Below are positions 13,400 through 25,900 of a stretch of DNA of 64,000 nucleotides, in pieces (position 1 is the stretch's first letter; the number at the start of each line of letters is the position of its first letter). Source of the DNA: Talinum fruticosum (Eukaryota > Streptophyta > Magnoliopsida > Caryophyllales > Talinaceae); NCBI GenBank assembly GCA_021018815.1, contig JAITYX010000041.1:2232001-2296000 (forward strand), written 5' to 3'. Made by a program: the position numbers and the translations under genes. Under the pieces are notes generated by a model, which saw only the letters and a list, made by a program, of their open reading frames with translations, had not been told where the DNA came from and searched no databases.

Positions 13400-13878
13400 G
13401 TTAGTGCAGATCGCATGGAAAAAGCGGGCCAAAAGAGTACATTAACTATATCATGACATCAATTTTATAAGTATACAATTACAAAAACATGATATTAGTG
13501 TTGAGATTTGTATCAGTATTATTATCTTATCAAATTTTAGTTTTTAATGTATATTAAAACATTGTTTAATGTATTGTAGAACAAACTTTAGTGTTGATAT
13601 CAATAGTACTCGTAGTTTAAATTTTTAATTTTTAGTGTATGACATAACAAAGTTTAGTGTTGAACTTTTGATATGTAATTTTAGCTATCTCGTATTTTAG
13701 TGTCATATTTGTTGATAATTGAGTTTTATATTTATTTAATTTTTTTAATTAACTATCTCGTAATTTTTTCAATGATTAATAAATATTATTTGTAATTTTT
13801 AGTAAACCTATTTTCAAACTATAATATTCTATAAATATGACAAAAAAATTATATACAAAAATAAATAAAAATAATAAT
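13400..13878. other. AT-rich DNA with recurring TTTAGTGTT words
   Basis: No gene seen. Words of the type TTTAGTGTTG and ATTGTTTAATG recur; similar words reappear beyond the LINE at 17360-17570, suggesting the LINE split a once continuous stretch. Confidence 0.5.
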
Positions 13879-16800
13879 AATGGGCCGTGGATAATGTTAG
13901 GTGATTTTAATGTGGTTCTAACTCGGGATGAATGACTTTCTCGAGTTCCTGCCGATCAAAGGGAGGTTGATGAATTCTATCACCTGTCTTGCTAGAAATG
14001 ATCTCAGCGATGCCCCGAAGAACGGGTCACTTTTTACTTGGTCAAATAGACGAAGGGAGATTCTCGCCTCCGGTCTAAGCTAGACTCGGGTGCTACTTAA
14101 CCCATGTGTTATGCAATGCCCTTGGAAGATTAGAGTGGAGTTTAAGGCCCCTGGTGTTTCGGATCATTGCCTAATCGCAGTAGATATACAAGATGATTAT
14201 GAGAGTCCCAGAAAATCTTTCAAATATCTTAATATGTGGTCGGAACATGTCTCATTCAAACAGGTTGTGAAAGACTGTTGGGAGATGTCGGTTGTAGGAT
14301 GTCCGATGTTTCGGTGGTCTCCAAAATAAGGATACTGAAGGGAAAACCGAGAGAGCTCCATGGACATTACTATAAAGGTGTTAGCCTAAAAGTTGAGCAA
14401 CTTTATAAGGAGCTGATTCATATCCAAGATGAAGTTCAAGCAAAATCCTCATTCCAAGACTCTTCAACAAACCGAAAAGACAATTTTGGGCGAGATATAT
14501 GCAACTAAGGAAGTGTGAGGACTCTGTTCTTAGACAAAGAGTGAAGGAATAATTTGTGAAACTTGGCGATGAAAATAGCAAATATTTCTATGCGGTTATT
14601 AATTAGAGGCGATGCTCAAATACAATTCACGAGTAATTGACTATTATGGAAAGGAGCCGACTACAAAGGTAGGGATAGCGAGATGCTTTCATCAACTTTT
14701 ACGCTTCTCTAATGGGCAATTCAGTTGCAACTCACCCAATAGATAAGAAATGGATTCTTAATGGACCTCTTCTCACGAGACGACTACACCAGCCAACCGA
14801 ATGCCTCCTTTTTAGAGGAAGAAATAAAATCAGCCTTATTCGAGCATGGATGTAAATAAGGCCCTAGAGCTCGATGGATATACAACGAGGTTTCTTTCAA
14901 AATGCTTGGGACATTATTGGCACGGATGTTACACGAGCTTTGCTCCGATTCTTCCAAAATGAGAAACTACTCAAGCAATTGAATGCCACCTTGATCACTC
15001 TTGTACCCAAGAAGGCAAATCCTATTGAGGTAAAGGACTTTAGACCTATTGCTCTATGCAATGTTTTATACAAAGTTATTTCCAAAACTTTGGCCTCTAG
15101 ACTCGCAATGCATCTTGCATGACATAGTTAATTTGATCCAAAGTGCATTTGTAAAGGGTCATAACATTACGGACAATATCTTGCTTGCTTATCACCTGGT
15201 GAAACACTATGAAAGGAAGAGAATCTCACCAAGAGCTATGTTAAAAGTTGACATCCGAAAAACTTATGATACGGTAAGTCTGGACTTTCTTGGAGAATAT
15301 GTTATTAAGCTTTGGATTCCCTGGTAAATTCACTAGGTTGATCATGACTTGTGTTAGGACTGCAAAGTTTTCGATAAACATAAATGGAGAGTCACAGGGC
15401 TATTTTTCCGCAACGTGCGGATTGAGACAGGGAGACCTTTTGTCTCCTTATCTATTTGTGCTTGTGTATGGAGGTCCTAACCCGAGGTCTCGACTTGACC
15501 CTTCCATTGTCCTCCTTCTCATACCACCCCAGTTGTGCTAGGGTCAAGTTGTCTCATCTCATTTTTGCGAGATGATGTTCCATTTTTCTCAAGGGGTAAT
15601 CTGCAGGCTATACAGAGTGCATTTGGCAATGTTTTCGAGCTTCTCCAAAATGTCCGGATTATCGGCAAATCTTAACAAATCAGAAATGTATATTGGAGGA
15701 GTTAGTGAAATGGAGCAAGCAACGTATAATTCAACGAGACGGGGTTTTCGGTAGGTACTTTCCCATTCAGGTACTTTCCCATTCAGGTACCTAGGGATGC
15801 CTTTATCTACAAAGAGGCTGAGCCACAACATGTGTCAACCTTTGATAGATAAAATAAAGGCAAAAATCTCTACATGGTCTCGCAAAACTCCTCTCTTATG
15901 CTTGGAAGAAGGATATTAATTGATGCGGTTTTATCGGGAGGATCACATTTTGGTCTTAAATTTTCCCTCTACCTTAACATATTACTCATTCTATTGAGGC
16001 AATTTGCAGCAAATTCTTATGGAGTGGATCGCTAGAGGGGGAAAAGATGGCCCTAGTTAGTTGGAAAAAGGTTTGCCAACCATACCTCAATGGAGGATTA
16101 AACTTCAAAGAACTGTTGTCATGGAACAAAGCTTTATGTGCAAAGTGGATATGGAAGATTATGCATACTAATTCTATATACACCATTTGGATCAAAGCCT
16201 ATATGCTCCGAAACAAGGACATATTTCAAGTACAAGCTCGATGTGGTGATACGTGGGGTGGAAGAAATTGATTGTGGTTAGAGATGAACTCATCCACTGT
16301 TTGGGAGATGAAAACAGAGCCGAGCATGGATGCGAGCAGCAGAGTTCGTACTCTATTAAGGCAGAGTTACAGCTTGTTCCATACTATAACAGACAAAGTG
16401 CCTTGGTGGAAGACGAGTGTAGAAGAGTCTGGGCTTGGGGACGTCACAAAATGATATTATGGTTGGCTTACTTAGGGAGACTAACTACAGCGAGAATTTC
16501 GAATACAAAAGGACTACAAGTGGACAATTCCTGCCTATTTTGTGATGAGACTGGTAAGGATAATTGTGAACATTATTTCTTTTTATGTTCTTACACCTGC
16601 AGCATATGGGAGGATATGCTCTAATGGGTTAAACCGCATAGAAGGGGCTGGGAAAAGAAGCAAGGATTGAAATGGGTCTGTAAGATTTTGTAAAGGGAAC
16701 TCTCACGAAGCAAATGGTTTCGTACTATATTAGCTGGGACAGTTTATGAAATATGGACGGAGCGATGCGCAAGGAAGTTCCAAGGTAGGAGTCAAGCGAA

Positions 16801-16951
16801 AGAGGTGATAGTTAAAAAGATCCAATACACTTGCAACCTTCGGGCGATGCGAATAATGTAAATCGGAGTGACTTAGTAATCTAAATTCAGTCACTCCATC
16901 ATCTACTTGTACTTTTTGGGAAATTAATGATAATTATTTACCTTTTCCTCC
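13879..16951 (+). pseudogene. 5'-truncated L1-type LINE (EN end, RT, zf-RVT)
   Basis: Starts inside the endonuclease domain (PWIMLGDFNVVLTRDE at about 13882) and continues through reverse transcriptase. RT landmarks are LITLVPKK and DFRPIALCNVLYKVISK (about 14990-15110), IQSAFVKGHNITDNILLAY (about 15130-15190), [17 protein letters not shown] (about 15417-15465) and a frameshifted F-A-D-D core near 15565. Later come YLGMPLSTKRLSHN (about 15788), WSGSLEGEKMALVSWKKV (about 16022) and a zf-RVT region (SCLFCDETGKDNCEHYFFLC, 16520-16585). Many stops and frameshifts make it non-functional. It ends with no RNase H domain, directly followed by (TAA)n. A local duplication of about 18 bp (GTACTTTCCCATTCAG repeated) lies near 15756-15792. 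Confidence 0.88.
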
Positions 16952-17025
<74 letters not shown>

Positions 17026-17067
17026 CAACAACAACAATAACAACAACAATAGTAAAATACCCTAACC

Positions 17068-17129
<62 letters not shown>
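16952..17129. repeat. (TAA)n microsatellite with AAC interruption, LINE tail
   Basis: Two long (TAA)n tracts (about 16952-17019 and 17067-17129) flank an (AAC)n interval and a short unique spacer. They directly follow the LINE 3' end and probably grew from its tail. Poly-Ile open frames here are artefacts of the repeat. Confidence 0.9.
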
Positions 17130-17359
17130 GCAAAATTTTCAATATTAAACTCTTTTTTTTTTCTAATAATCATAAACCGATCCCTATGAGGTAGAGAATT
17201 GATCCTCTCCTATTTGAAAGGATTCGAATTCCCTTACTTTGAGGGAAACTTGAAACCTCAAAATTTCAAGTTCCACTTTCAAAATATCCCGATCAAACAA
17301 ATGAAAAAGAACTTGAAACCAGAGAATTCAAGTTTCATACTAATTTTCTCCAACCAAAC

Positions 17360-17550
17360 AGGGCCTTAGTGTTTGCTAGTTATCATTTTAGTGTTTGTTA
17401 GTTATTATTTTAGTGTTTGCTAGTTATCGGTTTAGTTTTTTTAGTTTTACTTTTAGTGATTTATAAAACATTATTTAATGTTTGTTAGCTATTAGTTTAG
17501 TGTTTGTTAGTTATCAATTTAGTGTTTTATAAAATATTGTTTAGTGTTTA
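17360..17550. repeat. Degenerate minisatellite, TTTAGTGTTTGTTAGTTAT-type unit
   Basis: Five or more imperfect copies of a unit of roughly 26-30 bp containing TTTAGTGTTTGYTAGTTAT. Immediately left of it (17190-17370) is non-coding DNA ending in CAAACAGGGCC, a word often seen at MITE ends, but no matching partner end was found. Confidence 0.6.
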
Positions 17551-17754
17551 TTTAAAATCAGTAAGTATGGCTATAAAAATATGAAATTATTAATGTTTTA
17601 TAGAATAATATTTATTGTTTTGTGGAGTAAATTCTGTTTTTTAAAAAGTGAAAAGAAAAAAGGTGTTGCAAAAAATATCCATGTATCTAGATTTTATTTC
17701 CTATACAAATATGATATATTATTATTTTATCACAAATCAAAGTACAAAGCAAGC

Positions 17755-17842
17755 AAATAGGCTGTTGGTAGAAGTGCTTGTTTGTTATTAGAGAGGTTAG
17801 GAGTTTGAATCTAGGTTGTGTGTTTTTTTTTTTTTTTTTTTT
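17755..17842 (+). other. tRNA-like head of a possible SINE
   Basis: A tRNA-like order of Pol III promoter words is present: an A-box-like GGTAGAAGTGC (about 17765) and, about 35 bases on, a B-box-like AGTTTGAATCTAGG preceded by AGAGAGGTT. A T-run of over 20 follows at about 17822. A true tRNA gene is unlikely because the acceptor stem does not pair. The downstream body to about 18010 may be SINE-derived. The call rests only on box spacing. Confidence 0.35.
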
Positions 17843-18139
17843 TGTATTTTGTTGGGGATGGACTATGCAGTTTTCAAGTGGGCCGCGCACTTTTGGGTTG
17901 GGCTTGCAAAGACTTTGCGCGCTGCTACTACTTCCAAGCAATGTGTTTGAGGAGGTGGGATGCGTTACTTTTTCTTTGCATATGGGCCAAGCAGCATGTG
18001 GTGTGTACCTAGTTCTTGTGCCTTTGGTTGTACATTATAATAACCGTAAATAAATATGATAGTGGGTTCGTGTTTGATGTTTTGTAATAGGCCAATAGTC
18101 GAAATGATCCGTAAGATTTTGAGGGTGTGCTCAAACTTA

Positions 18140-18330
18140 CACACAAAACACATATAAATAAAAAGACATATAAATGAATATAAAAGAGTAGAAAAGAACA
18201 TAAATAAGACATAAACATATATAAACGATAAAGAAACGAACATAAACGAACAGAGATGAGTTGTTAAATAAGAAACGAACATAAACGAACAGAGATGAGT
18301 TGTTAAATAAGAAACGAACATAAAAGAACA
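18140..18330. repeat. 39-bp tandem minisatellite in an ACATAAA-rich tract
   Basis: A 39-bp unit starting GAAACGAACATAAACGAACA begins at 18233, 18272 and 18311 (third copy partial), inside a longer run of ACATAAA words. The units abut without spacers. Confidence 0.85.
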
Positions 18331-18383
18331 TAAACAAACATAAAACATAAATATATTATATTTTTCATATAAAATCGAATGGG

Positions 18384-18758
18384 GAGCATTTGTAATGTGG
18401 ATCATATGATCTAAATTATGGCATGTGTTTTAAGGAATACTTTTTAGTGCACGGATCACATGATTCGCCATTATATTTGCCCTTCCAAGCAATCCATCCA
18501 TATTTCCAAATAATTAGCTTTTTTATTTATTTTTTTAATTGATGGAGCCACTTGTTAGCTTTAAGAAATATATTTGACATGAAAAATAAAAATAAAATAC
18601 TAAAAACTAAATTAAATATGTTTAGTGACCCAAAATGGTGATCCAAGTGGTGTAGAGATGATAAATTAAGTTCTAAAAAATTGGAATGTGAATTGAGGTG
18701 GAAGGTGTGGGGCCCCACATTTAAGTCAAAAATTTTGGATCATTAATTACAAATGCTC
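18384..18758. mobile_element. MITE-like inverted-repeat element, about 375 bp
   Basis: The ends are inverted: GAGCATTTGTAAT at 18384 and ATTACAAATGCTC ending at 18758, each with GGATCAT nearby. The interior is non-coding and AT-rich. No clear target duplication was found, so the superfamily is unassigned. Confidence 0.55.
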
Positions 18759-18917
18759 TAAAGTAAATGAAATAGGTCGTAAATTCCGCATATTTTTAAA
18801 GGGGTTTTTTTCGCTTTTATATAGAACACCTATGGTACAATAGCATTGTACACTCTAGGCCTAATGTGTGCCTCTCATACACTCCAATTAGTCCAACCCA
18901 AAAGTTGTGGGGTGCAA

Positions 18918-20656
18918 TGTAACAACCTAACACTAAGAAAACGTATTATCCTTAATACGTTCAATTATTATGAACGCGTGCATTTTAATTTGATATTTTC
19001 ATGTCGAATTATATATACGTATATATATCAATGTTATTTAAAATGCAGTGAAGGTTTGCTCGGGGAGAGTCTCGAGTCACCCTAGAGGGGGTGAATAGGG
19101 TGATAGAAAATTCTTTGTGGAATCAAGCTCTTTTGCGCAGAATAGAGACGAAAACAGATTCCGAGTCTATCAACAGGGTCGAAAAGATTGGACTCGAAGG
19201 AGATCAATCGAAAGAACAAGAGCAAGTAAAGCCGTCTGAGTCTAGAATGAACTCGGAATGATAACACTTAGATTTTATGTGGAAACCCTCCCGGGCAGAA
19301 AACCAAGGATCGTGTCAATCCGGACACGAAGTCAAATTCACTATTTTGAGTCCACAAAATACCGTGAACCGACCGAACCCGAGTTGCTCCCTTAGACAAC
19401 TCTATACGAGTTTTCTTAGACTCAGAAATTTCCTTATCCGATCTAGTACTTCCTAACTCGAGATAACCCTTATAGCTAGGGACAACTAAGCTGAGTTAAC
19501 CCTTACGACTTAGTCAAGGGACCTCACAAAGAATGTAAGAAAGAGTTTGTAATTGAGTACAAGACCTTACAACTCGAAAGTAATGAATTACAGAGTGGGA
19601 GTTGTAAGTAGAAGATTGAAAGTAAATACAATGACTTTTCTCAAGTATGTGTATTAACAATAGATTCGGCAATCTTCAAGTCTTGTGAGATGACTTCTAT
19701 TTATAGATGACCAAGCAGAGTAGCCGTTATCTTCATCTGCCGACCGAGAGTCCTCTGTGACCGTTGATAGAAGCTTTCGAGTCACTCGGAAAGTATCCAT
19801 TGTAATATGAACGTTGGACAACGGTTTAACTCTCTTGGAAGTCCCAAAACCATTAGCGGTGTCTTGAAAGATAAGGTAGAAACCACCGTTAAGCTTGGCG
19901 TTCCAGTTTTTCAGATTTGGAAACGAGACAGCCACGACACAATCTATCGGGACTGGAGCGAGAAAAGGTGAAGAGCCATGTCTCGCTGGTGATTTGACGT
20001 TCGAAGCCGGTTACTTTTGTAGTTTGAAAAGTGTATCGTCGATTGAATAACCTACAAAAGTAAATCAATTTTGGTTCTCAAAGTATAAAATACTTTGGCC
20101 CAAGATTAGACACGAGATAATAAAATAATTACGATAAATAAACCAACCGATTATCCGAGTCGAAATGAAATGGAATTTTCCGAGTCCAATATCCATGATA
20201 CTCGGAATTCCATCCGACTTAGTCTAAGCGAAGAATCAAGTTCAATAAAGAATATCGGAGAGGATTAACTTGATATAGACTAAGTATGAAATAAGCTAAG
20301 AATACCGACTATAACAAGATAGGACTTATAACCACGAGTCGGATTCAAGCTGCGATTAATCCGAGTGAAGCTGGACTCGGAATAAAGAATCGGTTTTCGA
20401 GTCGCTTCCGGATAAGCAACAAATATAATAAGTAAGAGTTGTGTCACTTAGAGAATATACTATTTTACTCAAATAAGTTTCGAGATGCAGAGAATGCCTT
20501 GGAATCAAAACTCTATATGTATGAAATTGTTATACCTAATTCCTTTTATATAACTCGGAAAAGTATTGAGCAAGTGTCCGAGTCTTCATGCAGGATTCGA
20601 AAAATAACAACGACGATGATGGCCATATTTTGTTAAATTTAGAACATGAATCATAA

Positions 20657-20689
<33 letters not shown>

Positions 20690-21836
20690 ACAAGTAAAGA
20701 TCACATTCGAAAATATGTAGGTTTATTGGAATTATTGTTTCAAACATAAATATATTTTTAGTCTTGGAATTTTATAAATCGAAATTAGCCTAATTTTACT
20801 TTACAATTTTAATAATATTTAAAATAAGAATATTATAAACTAACTTAATAAAAATATTAGAAGAAGAAGGTATAATAGAAATTGTAGTCGAAATTAATTA
20901 GTGTGTGAAGATATTAGGCCTCAAGATAAAGAGATAAATTATTTAATTTAGAGATGGCAATAATATCTAAAGCAAACTTCAACTTTTTGGAATTTATCAT
21001 TGCCCACGTACAGCTCCACGTGGTGAATTTTATGATTACCCACGTACAATTGTTAGACTCATACACCCCTCCCTCTATCTCTCTCTATCCTCCTTTTCAC
21101 CATTCTCTGTTTTATCTTTGTTATGCACCAAACAACACCAACAAACTACACCTTCATGCTATTCCCATTACTAGCTCTGCCCAACTCCGAGTTCCACCAC
21201 CGGTCAGACATTTCTGTCTCCGGCCAACAACCACCATCTGCAGGCACCCAACCACCGCACCAACCGGTACCATCAAACACCATCAGATCACACACCTTCC
21301 CTTCACACCTCACACACTATCTCTCTACTACTTCGATTCAGCCATCACCGGTGCCACCTTGACTACTGTCCACGACCACCGCCTGTTCGGTCGACCACTA
21401 TCCTCCAACCCCTGCTCGCCCAACCCACCAAACACCACCACACACACGATGCCTTGCCCCGGTTCTGCTTTTGTTCGGCCCTGCCACCTCTGTCAGCCGC
21501 TTCCGCCAACTGTAGCCGTCTCTGCCGCCGGCCGATCATCACCTAGTACCGGCTAGTTGCTGCCCTACCACCCTCTGATGCCACTTCCACCACCAAGCTC
21601 TCCCAACACCTCCCCTTTTAAGGTAAAATTTTGAATTAATTTTGTATCAATTTAATTAAAGTGCAAGCTATTTATTTCTCTAAAAATGCAAAAAGTTGAG
21701 TTAGATATGGATATTAAGAGGCTAATGATAATATTTAAGTAAATATGAAATTAAGTAGTTGAAATTATTATGAAAAGTAGACTTAAGATTAGATAATAAT
21801 AATATGGATGCATGTTTGGGTTTAGTAAATGTAAAC

Positions 21837-21882
<46 letters not shown>

Positions 21883-22948
21883 TTGATGCATGAGTGTTGA
21901 GCATAATTAATTGTATTAACCTTGATGCATATTTGATTTAATATCAATTTATGAAGAAATTAGATTAGATTAAATTAATATAAAACATTTGTAATCTGAA
22001 GAAATTAGAGGATGATATAAATCTTGATTAAAATGTGATTGTAAATTAAAATAATGAAAACGTGATCTTTCTTAACGAGATTATTTTTGTAAAATTTTAT
22101 ATTCAAGGTCATCCATCATCGCTCGTTCGGGTCTTGCTCAAGATCACAAGGGAATCAAATTCGGTTTATCAATCAATTTTAGTTTATCGAGTACGTTCAT
22201 TGATCGTGCCCTTTAGTATTTCATTTATAAATCAAAGTTAGGTATGGCTGATATCAATTACAACAAAGCACATTTGTAAACAGTATTTGTCATATAAAAA
22301 TGGATCCGCCCCATCAACTACCATTATTTGGTAGTCATCAATATTCAAGTTGATCACACCGTACATATTGGTGGCCTTCAACCGAACTACCCGATCGGTT
22401 TGGGTGTGCGCACATGCGTTAGGGGAAACTCGATGATCGTAAGGGTTACATTCAGATAATAAATGAGCAAATGTTCCAAATTATGCTCTCCTCCTCATTT
22501 ATAAATGAATTGAAATGCATACGCTTAACTCAATTATTTATAAATCTTCATTTTACAAACATGTTGATGGACGTATTAAGGTTCGGGTCACATTTCGAAA
22601 ACATTTTCTTATTTTGTTTTAGGTAAAGACATTGAAGATATCAAGTAGTAAAAGAGTTATGTTTCGGACTTAGAGGCTCACAGTGACAATTATGTTGGGG
22701 TATTAGTGGTTGAGTGTTGTTGGCTTCATTTATCAAATATAAACATGTACCTTTGTTTATGATCGTATAAGTTGTAATTGCCTAGAAAAATGTAACCACG
22801 GGTAGAAATACATAAGTTATATTCGAGCCTTGCCCTTTAGTCCGGTAAGGGTGGTGGTAATATTCCCCGACCTCATTTATGTTATGCTAATCATCGGCTA
22901 GCAGTTTGTTTAGACTAAACCAAGTGATTATAGGTTGGGGATGTTACA
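18918..22948 (+). repeat. 5' LTR of the gypsy element, interrupted by a solo copia LTR
   Basis: Starts TGTAACAACC and ends GGATGTTACA, pairing with the copy at 26671-45351. Without the 1540-bp insertion and its 5-bp duplication it is about 2.49 kb. It includes a (TA)n run (about 20662-20688), a CT-rich, C-rich block (about 21060-21610) and a (AAT)n run (about 21837-21881). Open frames in the C-rich block are not genes. Confidence 0.85.
19049..20588 (-). mobile_element. Inverted solo LTR of the SIRE-like copia family
   Basis: The reverse complement matches the LTRs at 31014-32573 and 40286-41840 along their whole length: TGAAGACTCGG at one end, GAGCAAACCTTCA at the other. A perfect 5-bp duplication TGCAG lies at 19044-19048 and 20589-20593. 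The empty site is visible in the sister gypsy LTR near 26797, where ATGTAGGACCCGAAAA is uninterrupted. It arose by LTR-LTR recombination of a full element. Confidence 0.93.
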
Positions 22949-22952
22949 ATTG

Positions 22953-22970
22953 TGGTATCGAGCCTAGGTT
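22953..22970 (+). promoter_or_regulatory. Primer-binding site of the gypsy element (initiator Met tRNA type)
   Basis: TGGTATCGAGCCTAGG starts four bases after the 5' LTR. It resembles the complement of the initiator-tRNA 3' end (TGGTATCAGAGCC) but lacks one A. The copia element at 32576 has the same first 15 bases. Confidence 0.75.
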
Positions 22971-25900
22971 TAAGGAATCCCTTTTAGCCATATAGGAACC
23001 ATGAGGGTTAAGTTAGAATAAGAAGTATAAGTGCTTTAAATTAAATACTTATATGAAATATAGGATGAGAAATACTCATAATGCCCAAATGAGTCTCGAG
23101 CTGCGAGCAACAATCAACATGAGAGTGGTAATCCTAAAGAAATGACGAACAATTCATCCATCAATTTTCATGAAATACTTCACAACTTGCAACCGAAATT
23201 GACCGGACTCAACTCCTCGCCCTTGGCCACCCAAATTCAAAAAAAAAAATATCAACTCTATATATTGGGGAGATCTTATCCAAAAATTACCAAAGAAGAT
23301 ATCTACCCTTACGGATCTACCTGGATTTTTCAACAATATAGAAAAATATACCGAATTACCAAAAGAAACACCCAAAGTGTATGATGCGAAGATTAACCCA
23401 ATGGAATTAGAAGAATGGATTAGGAATATAGAAGAGATTTTTGTAATTATTGAAATACTTGAAGACAAAAAGGTGACTATAAGAACATCATATCTAATAG
23501 GAAAGGTAGGCATATGGTGGAACACAATTATGGGGAGATGTCAAGGATGTGAGTTTACATGGGCCAAATTCTTGGAGAAACTTAGTGCCAAAGTTCTACC
23601 CCATCTCGAGTACGATAGCAAAAAGAAAAAGTTTTGAAAACCAAGAATGACAAAAAAAAAAAAAAAAAGAACATGTCATACACCACTAAATTTAACGAGA
23701 TGGCTTGATACGCTCGGGTCCTTTGAGTGAATGAAATAGCTTAGAAAACCCCAAATGAAAGTGAGATGATTAGGGAAACCAAACCATGATAATATGCCTA
23801 GAAAGGCCAACCTCAACCAAATTAAAAACTTTGTATCTACTACCCATGAACCATGTTAAAAAGTGTAGTAGAATCAATCATACAACAAGCCAATACGGGG
23901 ACAAGCAGATATCTGGAGCTTTCCTTTAAAATTCAAAACCATTATATGCATTATTTTCGTTCAGGAGATTTATACTCATTTACATCAAATTAGGAAGTTC
24001 CCCAACTAAAGCCAAAAGGATATAAACTCTAATCAAATACCAAATTGATTTACGGAATGACCAAATGGTAAGAACATCTAGTTTCTTATAACAAGATTCC
24101 AATAACTATAGTTGGAGAAGACTCTCCCACTAACCTCATTTAATATGATCTAGTCGACTTTGAGATAATGCTAGGAAGGGATTGAGTGTCGAATTATGGG
24201 TCCAAAATTAATTGCGAAGAACAAAATGGCGACAGTAGAGAATTGATGAAGACAGAATGTGTGTTTTGTGGGTAATAAGAATGGAAGGAAATATCCTATG
24301 ATATATTTGGGTAATGCAATAAAACTTTTAAGAAAGGGATGCCAAGGTTATTAGAGTTATGTTACTAAAGAAAAGAAGAAATGATTAAGTCTCGAGGATA
24401 TTTTGGTCGTACCCAACTTAAGATAGGATTTGAGAACATACTCGAGACTGCGTTCGTAACAAGGTATGACCATTATGAGTTTACCGTCACGCCCTTTGGG
24501 TTAACCAATGCACATGCCAAGAACATGGATCCAAGAAATAGTATTGCAGGCCTTGTCTCGAACAAACTTGTGGTGGTATTCATTGATGACATATTGATAT
24601 ACTCCGAGATTAAGGAAGAACATGTCTATTGTTTCGGAATGAAGTTGCAAGTTTGAAGAAAACACTAGTTATATGTTCAACCTTAAAAGTATGGGCGAAG
24701 TGATATTATGAGGTCATATTGTATCAAAAAATGGAAGAAAGATAGACCCGCACTAGATACTAATAGGTCAACTAATGTCTCTAAAGTAAGGAGTTTCCTA
24801 AGGTTAGTCTAATATATGAGGATTTATGTAGAACTTCTCAAAAGTGGTCCTACCTATGACTAAACTCTTATAGAAACCTTAGAAATCTAAGTGATCTAAC
24901 TAATACATAAAGATGTTCCAAGCATTGAAGGACAAGTTAACTATAACCCTAGTACTCGACCATCCCGAAAGAAGGCAATGAATACATCATTTATAATAAC
25001 ACTTCGAAAAGCCCTACAACTAATAATTTTTAAATGATGACTTTCAAGCCCACTTTTTCCCTTTTCTAGTATGATTTGCTCATCGGGCCCCTATAATTGA
25101 GTGAGTAAACATATAGAAATGATGGTAGAGAGGAGGTCTGGAACTCATTAACTTTTTATAAACCTCCGAATTTACTTTTAACAACTTTGAACTAATTAAA
25201 GCTCATATATCATTAGAGTAGTTGAAACTTTTAAAGGGTTATGATTTAGAAATCCAATTTCATTTATGGAAGGCCAATGTCATAGCTAATGCCTTAAGTA
25301 CAAAATCTCAGCATAGTATTAACACCATGATCACCACCCAACCCATTCTTATTTCGGAAATTATAAAGGTAGAGAGGTGAGACTATCAAGTACCAAGGAG
25401 ACATAAGGCTATTACTTATTTTGGAGTTAAACCATTAATTTTGAGGTGAAATCAAGTGAGACAGCAGAAGAGTGAGGAGCTAATGAAGATGCAACAAAAT
25501 GTTGAGGAAACTAAATTCCCATGACTTATGGTACATGAGGACAATACCCTATAAATTTAAAAATCGTTTGTGTATACCTAGCCAAGAGGAGATTAAAAAA
25601 AATCACACAACCTTATACCTCGTCCGAAAACAAACGTGTATGTAGAATTGAAACAAGATTGATAGTGGCCCAATATGAAACGAGAAGATGCAAAATATAT
25701 ATAGATGTCTTCCATGTCAAAGAATGGAATCAGTCCAACAACACCCTATAGGTAAGTTAAGGCCTTGGAGATTCCAACTTAGAGATAGGATTCCGTATGG
25801 ATGAATTATTTGAAGGAAATTATTAGACTCTATGACATACCCAAGGGTATAAAGACATCCGATTACAATCACAATTTTGGAAAGTACTATAACTAACTTT

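Noticed and set aside
16934..17173. Poly-isoleucine open frame on the - strand
   Set aside because: Translation of the (TAA)n repeat.
17755..17830. Functional tRNA gene
   Set aside because: Box-like words are present, but acceptor and anticodon stems do not pair; at best a SINE head.
18233..18330. Short direct repeats considered as a CRISPR array
   Set aside because: 39-bp units abut directly with no spacers, in a plant genome; it is a minisatellite.
20954..21556. 200-residue open frame
   Set aside because: C-rich block of the gypsy 5' LTR; the counterpart in the 3' LTR (27426-27957) has different frame lengths and indels, so no protein is conserved.
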